64,000 bases of DNA from Lacrimispora xylanolytica (GTDB lineage: Bacteria > Bacillota > Clostridia > Lachnospirales > Lachnospiraceae): assembly GCF_026723765.1 (NCBI RefSeq), contig NZ_CP113524.1:831001-895000 (forward strand), written 5' to 3'. The notes beneath the pieces are model-generated. The model saw only the letters and a list, made by a program, of their open reading frames with translations, did not search any database and was not told where the DNA came from. Position numbers and translations under genes: made by a program. Below, in pieces: positions 35,664 to 42,824 of this stretch (position 1 is the stretch's first letter; every line of letters begins with the position of its first letter).

Positions 35664-36467
35664 ATGTTTCATGGGTTTTATAATCTGGCGTCTGGAATGC
35701 TATATCAGAACCGGAACTTGAATACAATCAGTAATAACATGGTAAACGTGAGCACCCCAGGATATAAGTCAGATCAGATGGTCAGTACCACATTTAAGGA
35801 CGAATTGCTCTACCGCAATGGAAATCGTAACAAAAGCAATCCCACCCAGATTGGTTCTGTCTCCATGATACGTTCTGTAGGAGAAACCAAAACCAGCTAT
35901 AATCAGGGCAATGTAGAAGAAACAGGCAATAACCTGGATTTTGCATTGACACAGCCTGGTTTCTTTGCCGTTCAGGATAAAGACGGTAACCGGCTCTATA
36001 CGAGAAATGGTTCTTTTACCACAGACCAGGAAGGTTATTTAAGCTTACCCTCTATCGGAAGAGTACTTGGTGAAGATGGAAATCCCATTGAGATGACCTC
36101 AGACCGTATTTCCGTAGATCAATCAGGAAATATTTATGAGGTACCGGTAAAGGGGTTAGGCGGTGAGGAAGAAGGAACATCATCCGAAGAAACAGAGCCA
36201 GTACTTCTTGGAAAAATAGGCGTCTTTAACTTTAATGACTATACCCAGTTGGTAAAAGGAAACAATGGAACCTTTAAAGCAACAGAAGACGGTACAGCAG
36301 TGAATGGCGGAATTCAGTGGAAATCCCTGGAACGGTCTAACATTGATCCCATTGATCAGATGACAGCGATGATGACCAGTCAGAGGGCATCTCAAAGTGC
36401 AGCCCAGGTACTTAAAATGTATGACCAGCTTATGGGAAAAATCGTAAGTGATATAGGCAGAATCTAA
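35664..36467 (+). CDS. Flagellar rod/hook-basal body protein (FlgF/FlgG family, copy 1)
   Basis: A 267-residue rod protein. N-terminal YQNRNLNTISNNMVNVSTPGYKSD and C-terminal SNIDPIDQMTAMMTSQRASQSAAQVLKMYDQLMGKIV match the FlgF/FlgG family; NNLDFALTQPGFFAVQD is the typical core. The ATG at 35664 has GGAAGGGG upstream. Which copy is proximal and which distal rod cannot be settled without structure-based comparison; by order this one is FlgF-like. Confidence 0.88.
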   Translation: MFHGFYNLASGMLYQNRNLNTISNNMVNVSTPGYKSDQMVSTTFKDELLYRNGNRNKSNPTQIGSVSMIRSVGETKTSYNQGNVEETGNNLDFALTQPGFFAVQDKDGNRLYTRNGSFTTDQEGYLSLPSIGRVLGEDGNPIEMTSDRISVDQSGNIYEVPVKGLGGEEEGTSSEETEPVLLGKIGVFNFNDYTQLVKGNNGTFKATEDGTAVNGGIQWKSLERSNIDPIDQMTAMMTSQRASQSAAQVLKMYDQLMGKIVSDIGRI

Positions 36468-36481
36468 GGGAGGAATATCCG

Positions 36482-37255
36482 ATGAATCAATCTTTTTACA
36501 TAGGAGCATTGGGGGCAATGAATCAGCAGACAAAACTGAATATTGTGTCCAATAATATTGCAAATGTCAACACCGTTGGTTTTAAACCTCAAAACGGTGT
36601 ATTTTCTGATTTAGTATATGAAAAAGTGAGAAATGCCAAAGGTGAAAATGGTGCCATGTCAGGAAGCGGTACCAGAATAGAGACTGTAAAGTCAAATATG
36701 AGTACCATGCCATATACTGAAACAGGTCTTGATAACGATTATGCTATTCCAGGAGAAGGATTTTTCATGTTAAAGGATCCGGTGACCGGAGAAGTCACTT
36801 ACTCAAGAGATGGCCGGTTTCAGCTTGCAAAGACAGAAGATAAGTTCTATCTTGTAAACACAGAAGGAAAGAGGGTCATGAACATGGATCAGGAAGAAGT
36901 ATCCTACGATGTGAAACCAGCTTCCTATCCTGAAAACCAAGAAGACGCAGAGGATGAAGAGAAAGAAGAGCTAAACGAGGGAGAGCACGATCCCAAGGCA
37001 ATTGGTGTCTATACATTTTCAAGAATGGACGGTCTTCAGGATGTAGGCGGAAATGCTTTTGTAGCTTCTGCTAAAAACGGTGATCCCATACTTCTTGAGA
37101 AAGCAAAAGTAGTAAAAGGGGCTCTGGAGAGTTCAGGCACGGATTTTGCCCTTGAAATGACAAGAATGATGGAGGCGCAAAGAGCCTATTCCTATGCACT
37201 AAAGATGGTACAGACTTCAGACGAAGTAGAAACCACAATCAATTCGCTGCGATAA
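36482..37255 (+). CDS. Flagellar rod/hook-basal body protein (FlgF/FlgG family, copy 2)
   Basis: A 257-residue rod protein: NQQTKLNIVSNNIANVNTVGFKPQNGVFSD at the N-terminus and SGTDFALEMTRMMEAQRAYSYALKMVQTSDEVETTINSLR at the C-terminus, which best matches the distal-rod FlgG type. An acidic insert (EDAEDEEKEELNEGEHD) interrupts the central region. It follows copy 1 after 14 bases. Confidence 0.88.
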   Translation: MNQSFYIGALGAMNQQTKLNIVSNNIANVNTVGFKPQNGVFSDLVYEKVRNAKGENGAMSGSGTRIETVKSNMSTMPYTETGLDNDYAIPGEGFFMLKDPVTGEVTYSRDGRFQLAKTEDKFYLVNTEGKRVMNMDQEEVSYDVKPASYPENQEDAEDEEKEELNEGEHDPKAIGVYTFSRMDGLQDVGGNAFVASAKNGDPILLEKAKVVKGALESSGTDFALEMTRMMEAQRAYSYALKMVQTSDEVETTINSLR

Positions 37256-37288
37256 ATATCGTAAGCGTTAAGGAAAGAGGGCGATGAA

Positions 37289-37915
37289 ATGAAAATTAGA
37301 CGTTATGATGAAATGAATGGATTGGGCCTTGATTTGATTCGTGAAATAGGCAGCATTGGAACAGGAAACTCTGCAACAGCGTTATCATCCATGCTTGGAA
37401 AATCCGTGAGAATGACACTGCCGGATGTCCAGATCCTTGGTTATAACGAAGCCATTCAATTCCTTGGTGATCCGGAAGAAATTGTCGCGGCTATTCTTGT
37501 AAAGATGACAGGTGAAATCAACGGACTGATGCTGTTTATTCTGAAGCTTGATTTTATTAATGAAGTGCTTAGCAGCGTTCTGCAGAAGGAAATCGAGGAT
37601 TACTACCAGCTGAATGTACTTGAAACCTCTGCTCTTGAAGAAATTGGAAATATCATAATTTCATCTTATGTTAGTGCCATGTCAACCTTAAGTGAGGTAA
37701 CCATAAACTTATCCGTTCCTGACATAGCTGTTAACATGTTAGGTGGAATTTTAAGTGTACCGATGGTAGAATTCGGTTATCAGACAGATAAAATGATGAT
37801 GATCAGCGGCCAGTTTGTGATTGGCGGAAAAGTACTTCACAGTGACCTCCTCATGATGCCGGATATTGAATCACTGAACTTTTTAATGGAGAAACTGGGG
37901 ATTACGAATGGATAA
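37289..37915 (+). CDS. cheC: CheY-P phosphatase CheC
   Basis: A 208-residue chemotaxis adaptation protein that dephosphorylates CheY and binds CheD. Both phosphatase helices are present: IREIGSIGTGNSATALSSML and LEEIGNIIISSYVSAM, the E-x-x-N active-site pattern appearing twice. It overlaps cheD by eight bases, and CheC-CheD are known partners. Confidence 0.94.
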   Translation: MKIRRYDEMNGLGLDLIREIGSIGTGNSATALSSMLGKSVRMTLPDVQILGYNEAIQFLGDPEEIVAAILVKMTGEINGLMLFILKLDFINEVLSSVLQKEIEDYYQLNVLETSALEEIGNIIISSYVSAMSTLSEVTINLSVPDIAVNMLGGILSVPMVEFGYQTDKMMMISGQFVIGGKVLHSDLLMMPDIESLNFLMEKLGITNG

Positions 37916-38390
37916 GCAAATTACAGTAGGGATCGCAGATATGAAGTTTGCCAGACAGGAAGGGACTCTTATTACATATGCACTTGGTTCTTGTATCGGC
38001 ATCAGCTTATATGATCCCATGATTAAGCTGGGAGCTCTCGTACATATTATGCTCCCGGAAGTGTACGGCACTGGTGATGGCAATATATTTAAATATGCAG
38101 ATACCGGTCTTAATGAGACCTTTCGAAAGATAGAGGTTCTGGGGGCCAGAAAACCTCGTTTGGTAGCAAAGATAGCTGGCGGAGCCAAGATGTTCGAGCT
38201 GCAGGGAAACAGCACTCTTGGTAATATTGGTGCAAGAAATATAGTCAGTGTAAAACAGATATTAAAAAATGCTGGTGTCAGATTGGCTGCGGAGGATGTA
38301 GGCGAAAATTATGCCCGCACCATGTCAGTTGATATCAGCACCGGGGCGGTAAAGATTCGTACCTATGGGAGAGCGGAAATTGTTTTGTAA
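37908..38390 (+). CDS. cheD: Chemoreceptor glutamine deamidase CheD
   Basis: A 160-residue enzyme that deamidates Gln side chains of chemoreceptors. Catalytic Cys29 (YALGSCIGI) and His46 (ALVHIMLPE) are present, with the conserved ARIFGGA-type segment seen as KIAGGAKMFEL. Coupled to cheC by overlap. Confidence 0.94.
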   Translation: MDKQITVGIADMKFARQEGTLITYALGSCIGISLYDPMIKLGALVHIMLPEVYGTGDGNIFKYADTGLNETFRKIEVLGARKPRLVAKIAGGAKMFELQGNSTLGNIGARNIVSVKQILKNAGVRLAAEDVGENYARTMSVDISTGAVKIRTYGRAEIVL

Positions 38391-38394
38391 GCAT

Positions 38395-38421
38395 TATGAA
38401 CCAGCAGAAAAATGTCGATAA
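38395..38421 (+). promoter_or_regulatory. Candidate sigma-28 promoter upstream of cheV
   Basis: TATG, a 15-base spacer and GTCGATAA lie in the 83-base cheD-cheV gap. The -10 core is good, the -35 only half matches. It would provide internal late-class transcription of cheV and the HDOD gene. Confidence 0.45.
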
Positions 38422-38473
38422 GTAGGTAAGCAGTTGTTTTTGCTGGATTATATTGGGATAAAGGAGAAAGAGT

Positions 38474-39385
38474 ATGGCAGAAACAGAGATTTTGTTAGAA
38501 TCAGGGACCAATGAAATTGAGATAATGGAATTTACCATATATGGTGAGTTGTATGGTATTAATGTTGCTAAAGTACGTGAAATTATGATGTCAGAGAAGG
38601 TAAAGCCTATTCCGCATTCCCATCCTTCCGTAGAAGGTATTTTTAAACCCAGGGATCTCTTACTTACAGTCATTGATCTTCCTCACTATCTGACAGGAAG
38701 TGTTTCTGAGAAGCAGCCCAAGGATTTATTTATAGTTACCAACTTCAATAAATTACATATTGCATTTCGTGTCCATAGTGTGGTTGGTATCAGCCGTATT
38801 TCCTGGGAGAGCATTCAGAAGCCTGACGACACCATCAGCCGCGGAGAAGAAGGCGTAGCCACTGGAATCGCTCAATGCGGAGATAATCTGGTTACCATAC
38901 TGGACTTTGAAAAAATTGTTGCAGAGATTGCACCAGAAACAGGAATTCAGCTGGACGAGATTAATAAACTTGGAAAAAGAACAGAAGTGAATTATCCTAT
39001 CTTAATTGCAGAGGATTCCATTCTTCTTACAAAAATGATTGAGACTGCTCTTAAGAAAGCCGGTTATGAAAACTTAATGTTCAAGAATAATGGACAGGAA
39101 GCATGGGATTATCTGGAGAAGATCAAGGATGATTCTGATTTAAAAGATAAGGTAAATCTAATTATTACTGATATCGAGATGCCTGTAATGGATGGACACC
39201 GTTTGACCAAGCTGGTTAAGTCCGATCCTAAGCTGAAAGAGATACCATTGGTTATTTTCTCCTCCATGATCAATCAGGAATTAATGATAAAAGGAAAACA
39301 ATTAGGAGCAGATGAGCAGCTTAGTAAGCCTGAGATTGCACACTTGGTTGAGGTAATCGATCATCTGATTCAAAGGAGGGGATAA
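38474..39385 (+). CDS. cheV: Chemotaxis coupling protein CheV
   Basis: A 303-residue protein: an N-terminal CheW-like domain (1-165; YGINVAKVREIM, VEGIFKPRDLLLTVIDLPHYL) fused to a receiver domain (about 175-300) with acidic Glu-Asp, phospho-acceptor Asp233 (IITDIEMPVMDG) and Lys (LSKPEI). CheV couples receptors to CheA and tunes adaptation by its own phosphorylation. GGAGAAAG lies ahead of the ATG. Confidence 0.94.
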   Translation: MAETEILLESGTNEIEIMEFTIYGELYGINVAKVREIMMSEKVKPIPHSHPSVEGIFKPRDLLLTVIDLPHYLTGSVSEKQPKDLFIVTNFNKLHIAFRVHSVVGISRISWESIQKPDDTISRGEEGVATGIAQCGDNLVTILDFEKIVAEIAPETGIQLDEINKLGKRTEVNYPILIAEDSILLTKMIETALKKAGYENLMFKNNGQEAWDYLEKIKDDSDLKDKVNLIITDIEMPVMDGHRLTKLVKSDPKLKEIPLVIFSSMINQELMIKGKQLGADEQLSKPEIAHLVEVIDHLIQRRG

Positions 39386-39386
39386 G

Positions 39387-40670
39387 ATGGATAAATATGT
39401 CACTCGTCAGCCCATTAAGGCTTTGAAGGAGGACAGGATCGTCGGATATGAAGTGTTGTTTCAGAAGGACTATAATTCCATTTACAGCAGTTCCGACGTG
39501 GCGGTAGCGGATACCATTTCGGATTTCCTCATGCAGAACTCCGATAACTTTGCAGATGATAAGCTCACTTTTGTAACTTTTACTCCGGCTTTGCTGTTTC
39601 GTAATACGCCAAAGATTTTTGATAAAGAAAAGATGGTAATCCAGATTGAGGATCATGTGATGATACACCCTCTGGCTCCGACCATTATTCGAAAATATAG
39701 AGCAGAAGGTTATGAGTTCGCTATTAATGATTTTCAGTTTTCTCCAAGCTTCTTCTCTATGCTGGATTTTGCAACTTACATAAAAATAGATATCGGAAAT
39801 AAATGTGACTCCAAAGAGAAAATCTCTCTTATTAATCTCGTTAATACCATGAGGGGACTGGACAAAAAATGTATAGCAACCGGCGTCAAGAATAAAGAGG
39901 ATTATGATCTGGCTCTGGAGATTAATGCAGACTTTGTAGAAGGTAGCTACGTTGCCGAGGCCCTGGCCAAAAAGGTAAACCGCATGGAATTTCTTCAGGG
40001 GAACTTCTTTCAGCTGGTTGTAGAGGTATCAAAGGACGAGCCTGATATTGAACAGATTGAAGAGATTATCAGCCGTGACGCTGCCCTCAGCTATGCCCTG
40101 CTAAAAATTGTAAATTCCGCATACTTTGCTTTGCGCCGGAGAGTATCTTCCATTCGTCAGGCGCTGGTAACCATGGGAATCAGCCAGTTAAAACAGTGGG
40201 TATATCTTTTAAGCTTTAATAACGATTCTCATCATGATGAGGCTTTAGAAGCGGTCATGAAGCTTTCATTTTTAAGAGCCAATTTTGCAATGGCTCTCTC
40301 TGATCATGTGAAGGACTTTCCAATTATAAGGTCTGAAGCTTATATGATGGGTATGTTTTCGACCCTCCAGTATTTAATTAACGCACCTTTAGATGAGATT
40401 CTGGCTGAGATACCAGTTGCCGAGGAAATCAAAGCCGCATTAATTAATAAAGAAGGAATTTGTGGAACGCTCTATAAGCTCATACTCAGCTATGAAAATG
40501 CAGAGTGGAAGAATGTAAAAGCAATGTCTGATGAATTAGGGCTTCCTTCCGGATTTTTAGCCCAGACCTATATGGATTGTGTCGAAGCTGTAAACGGCAT
40601 ATGGAACAGTCTTACCATCAGTGCAGAACAGGAAGCAGACTTAACAGAAGAAAGAAAAACCCACGCCTAA
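39387..40670 (+). CDS. EAL-like/HDOD signalling protein (YuxH type)
   Basis: A 427-residue protein. The N-terminal region resembles an EAL c-di-GMP phosphodiesterase but has lost catalytic residues: YEVLFQ stands in the EAL position, NDFQFSPSF replaces the DDFGTGYSS loop, and ATGVK replaces AEGVE. A binding role without catalysis is likely. The C-terminal HDOD domain (about 205-400; ISRDAALSYALLKIVNSAYFALRR) is typical. It follows cheV after one base. Its stop codon sits in the loop of the terminator and overlaps the convergent gene. Confidence 0.88.
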   Translation: MDKYVTRQPIKALKEDRIVGYEVLFQKDYNSIYSSSDVAVADTISDFLMQNSDNFADDKLTFVTFTPALLFRNTPKIFDKEKMVIQIEDHVMIHPLAPTIIRKYRAEGYEFAINDFQFSPSFFSMLDFATYIKIDIGNKCDSKEKISLINLVNTMRGLDKKCIATGVKNKEDYDLALEINADFVEGSYVAEALAKKVNRMEFLQGNFFQLVVEVSKDEPDIEQIEEIISRDAALSYALLKIVNSAYFALRRRVSSIRQALVTMGISQLKQWVYLLSFNNDSHHDEALEAVMKLSFLRANFAMALSDHVKDFPIIRSEAYMMGMFSTLQYLINAPLDEILAEIPVAEEIKAALINKEGICGTLYKLILSYENAEWKNVKAMSDELGLPSGFLAQTYMDCVEAVNGIWNSLTISAEQEADLTEERKTHA

Positions 40671-40684
40671 TGGTGTGGGTTTTG
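40656..40684. terminator. Bidirectional terminator overlapping both convergent stop codons
   Basis: AAAACCCACGCC pairs with GGTGTGGGTTTT around the loop TAAT. On + it is followed by TTTTGTTTT. On - the partner T-run comes from the A-run at 40650-40659. The stops TAA (+, 40668-40670) and TAG (-, 40667-40669) both lie at the hairpin apex. Confidence 0.85.
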
Positions 40685-41887
40685 TTTTACCGTGAAGCAG
40701 GCTTTTGTTATTTCTACAATTACCTGTTGGGAATAACGATTCATGTAAAAATTCAAAAGAGGTGACGCAGTAGGTGGTTTCACCACAACATACTTTGGCG
40801 GAAGGTTGGTCAAAGTCAGTGCTGTTATATCTGCAATGCAATGTCCACAGCAACAGATACCAAACTTTGCTGCATATTCATGCACCTTACTTTGAACCAC
40901 ATGCTCCATAACATTCAAATATTTAAATGTTGGCATTTCAGGCTCAGAGGCTGATGCGCTTTCCTTGCTTTCCATAGCCTCAGTCTCTGGTGATGGATTC
41001 TTCTTTGGCTCTTCAAAGTCTGTTTCAATGATTTTTACTTCAGAAGCAGTAAGGATCATTGGAGCGTCCTCATTATCATCGCTTATATTTTGTTTTAAAT
41101 CAGATCCGCTTTCAGAATTACCAAAGGTTTCCGTACCGCCAGTGGAGTTGGCATTGCTTGCATTATTATCATCAGCTACAGTATTTGTCTGGTCGTTCCT
41201 GGTTTCAGTCATGGGATTTTCTGATAACTCTTGTTCTGGAACTATTTTTTCAAGATTCTTACGATCGTCAATAGGGGCCTCAGTTTTTAGTTCTTCTGAC
41301 CCAATTCCTGTAGATTCAATTCCGTCAGTTAATGCTTTCTCGTTAATTGTTTCCTCAGATCCAATTCCTTCAGCTATCGTTTTCTCAGCAGTTGTTTCTC
41401 TATCTCCAATTTCTTCAGTTACTACTTTTTCAGCAATTGTTTCTTCAGCGTCTATTTCTTCAATTTCAGCTTTTTCTACATCAGTTTTACCAGCTTCCGT
41501 TTTTTCGGATTCGGCTTTTTCGCCCACAGTTTTTTCTATTTGAGTATTTACTGCCTCAGTTACATTGTTTTCAATAGCCGTTTCTTGTGAAGAATCAGTG
41601 TTGATTCCTTCCTCTTCTTCTAACTGCTGTCTGATCATCTCAGAAACCGGATCAGGTGAGGAAGAAGACATATCTATGATTGATATAGGGGAGGGCGATA
41701 ATGGTCCCTCCTGTGTTTGAATGGAAGCCTTGTGAGCCAATACTGTCAGCTCTTTTATCGTTTCAGAAGAATCTGTATTCAGACTGGCTGCCTGGTTTTC
41801 CTTTGCTGCTTCTGATTTGGAGGATTCAGGTTCATCACCCGCCAAAAGATTCATTACATGAGCTGTCTTGCTGCTTTTTCTGGCCAT
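40667..41887 (-). CDS. ComFB-domain protein with a long pentapeptide-repeat acidic region
   Basis: A 406-residue, cytoplasmic, strongly acidic protein without signal peptide. Only the last 85 residues form a recognised fold: a ComFB-like domain (about 322-401; NVMEHVVQSKVHEYAAKFG, a Cys cluster CCCGHC, ADITALTLTNLPPKYVV). Residues 123-204 are about 16 tandem five-residue units of the type E-K/E-x-x-A/S/T. The rest is low-complexity and probably disordered. ComFB-type proteins have been reported as cyclic-dinucleotide receptors in cyanobacteria; whether this one binds c-di-GMP is inference. It lies 24 bases downstream of the parA-like gene, in the same direction. Confidence 0.8.
   Translation of the reverse strand: MARKSSKTAHVMNLLAGDEPESSKSEAAKENQAASLNTDSSETIKELTVLAHKASIQTQEGPLSPSPISIIDMSSSSPDPVSEMIRQQLEEEEGINTDSSQETAIENNVTEAVNTQIEKTVGEKAESEKTEAGKTDVEKAEIEEIDAEETIAEKVVTEEIGDRETTAEKTIAEGIGSEETINEKALTDGIESTGIGSEELKTEAPIDDRKNLEKIVPEQELSENPMTETRNDQTNTVADDNNASNANSTGGTETFGNSESGSDLKQNISDDNEDAPMILTASEVKIIETDFEEPKKNPSPETEAMESKESASASEPEMPTFKYLNVMEHVVQSKVHEYAAKFGICCCGHCIADITALTLTNLPPKYVVVKPPTASPLLNFYMNRYSQQVIVEITKACFTVKQNPHH
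41276..41521 (-). repeat. 15-bp coding tandem repeat in the ComFB-domain gene
   Basis: About 16 degenerate units of 15 bp encode the pentapeptide array (residues 123-204). On the + strand the units read like TTTCTTCAGCAATTG variants. Such arrays can change length by slippage without shifting the frame. Confidence 0.75.
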
Positions 41888-41911
41888 TGTCTCATACCCC
41901 TCTCATATATA

Positions 41912-42685
41912 CTAATTTTTACGCAGCCTGATCCGTTCTAGAACTTCCTCGACCAAAGCTTTGTAATCCAAAGCTGGATTGGAACGGGGAGCATAGTCCA
42001 AAAGGCTTTCTCCCTGAGCAGGAGCTTCCGCTACGCTGACGCTGGAGCGGATATGAGTGTCAAACACAACGGTACCAATCTGGGCAGCGATATTCTCAGC
42101 CATTTCCTTAACTTCCCTGGAAAGGAGTGTTCTCGGGTTATATTTATTAAGAAGAATACCTAGAACATAAAGATCCGGATTCACAGAGGTACGGACTGTG
42201 TTAATGGTATCTTTTATCTGGGATACTCCAAGCAGGCTTAGGATTTCTGGCACCATAGGAATTACCAGATAATCAGCCGCAGCATATGCATTGACCGTAA
42301 GAATATTAAGAGCAGGAGGTGTATCAATAATAATATAATCATAGTAGCCTGCTACGGTAGAGAGAATATTTTTCAACATGCTTTCCCTCTGCTTCCCGGT
42401 AAATTCCAGCTCCGCCCCGCTAAGGAGTATGTTGGATGATATAACATCACAATACTTTGCTGGCCGAATGGCTTCCTGCAAAGTTGCAGTTCCTTTAAAA
42501 ACTTCATATATGGTAGCGCAGGATTCGATCTCAAGTCCAAGGCTAAAGCCCAAGTTGCCCTGTGGATCTAAATCAACTGCCAAGACTCTTTTTTTCTTCA
42601 TAGCCAAACCGCAGGCAAGAGAGCAGGAAGTGGTTGTTTTACCTACGCCGCCCTTTTGATTTGTAATGGTAATTACCGTTGACAA
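41912..42685 (-). CDS. ParA/Soj-family ATPase without a ParB partner
   Basis: A 257-residue Walker-type partition ATPase. The deviant Walker A is KGGVGKTT (residues 11-18), Walker A' is VDLDPQGN, and Walker B is YIIIDTPPALN. The remainder follows the Soj pattern (AAADYLVIPMVPE, FDTHIRSSVSVAEAPAQG). It lacks the N-terminal extension of plasmid ParA. No parB or parS is adjacent; instead it is paired with the ComFB-domain gene between two motility blocks, so positioning of chemoreceptor arrays or flagella is more plausible than chromosome partition (inference). Confidence 0.9.
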   Translation of the reverse strand: MSTVITITNQKGGVGKTTTSCSLACGLAMKKKRVLAVDLDPQGNLGFSLGLEIESCATIYEVFKGTATLQEAIRPAKYCDVISSNILLSGAELEFTGKQRESMLKNILSTVAGYYDYIIIDTPPALNILTVNAYAAADYLVIPMVPEILSLLGVSQIKDTINTVRTSVNPDLYVLGILLNKYNPRTLLSREVKEMAENIAAQIGTVVFDTHIRSSVSVAEAPAQGESLLDYAPRSNPALDYKALVEEVLERIRLRKN

Positions 42686-42722
42686 GTTCTATTCCTCCAT
42701 TCGTAATTTGAGATAATACTAT

Positions 42723-42749
42723 TATCTTTAGTATACAATATGTCGATAA
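42723..42749 (+). promoter_or_regulatory. Candidate sigma-28 promoter of fliD, overlapping the parA promoter
   Basis: TATC, a 15-base spacer and GTCGATAA, 76 bases before the fliD ATG. On the other strand TATACT (42730-42735) could be the -10 box of the divergent parA gene, so both polymerases would compete for the same DNA. Confidence 0.5.
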
Positions 42750-42824
42750 ATAAGTATAGCAAAAACAAGAAAAAAACCGATTTTTGACGAAAATCGGATG
42801 TGGATATAAGAAAGGAGTTTATGT

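Noticed and set aside
40965..41543. Long + strand frames opposite the ComFB-domain gene
   Set aside because: They are Ser/Phe/Val-rich repeats produced by the antisense of the 15-bp repeat; no start signal. Not independent genes.
42776..42804. CCGATTTT/AAAATCGG dyad in the parA-fliD gap considered as terminator
   Set aside because: It lies within the presumed fliD leader, without T-run and with no upstream + gene to terminate; more likely a leader structure.
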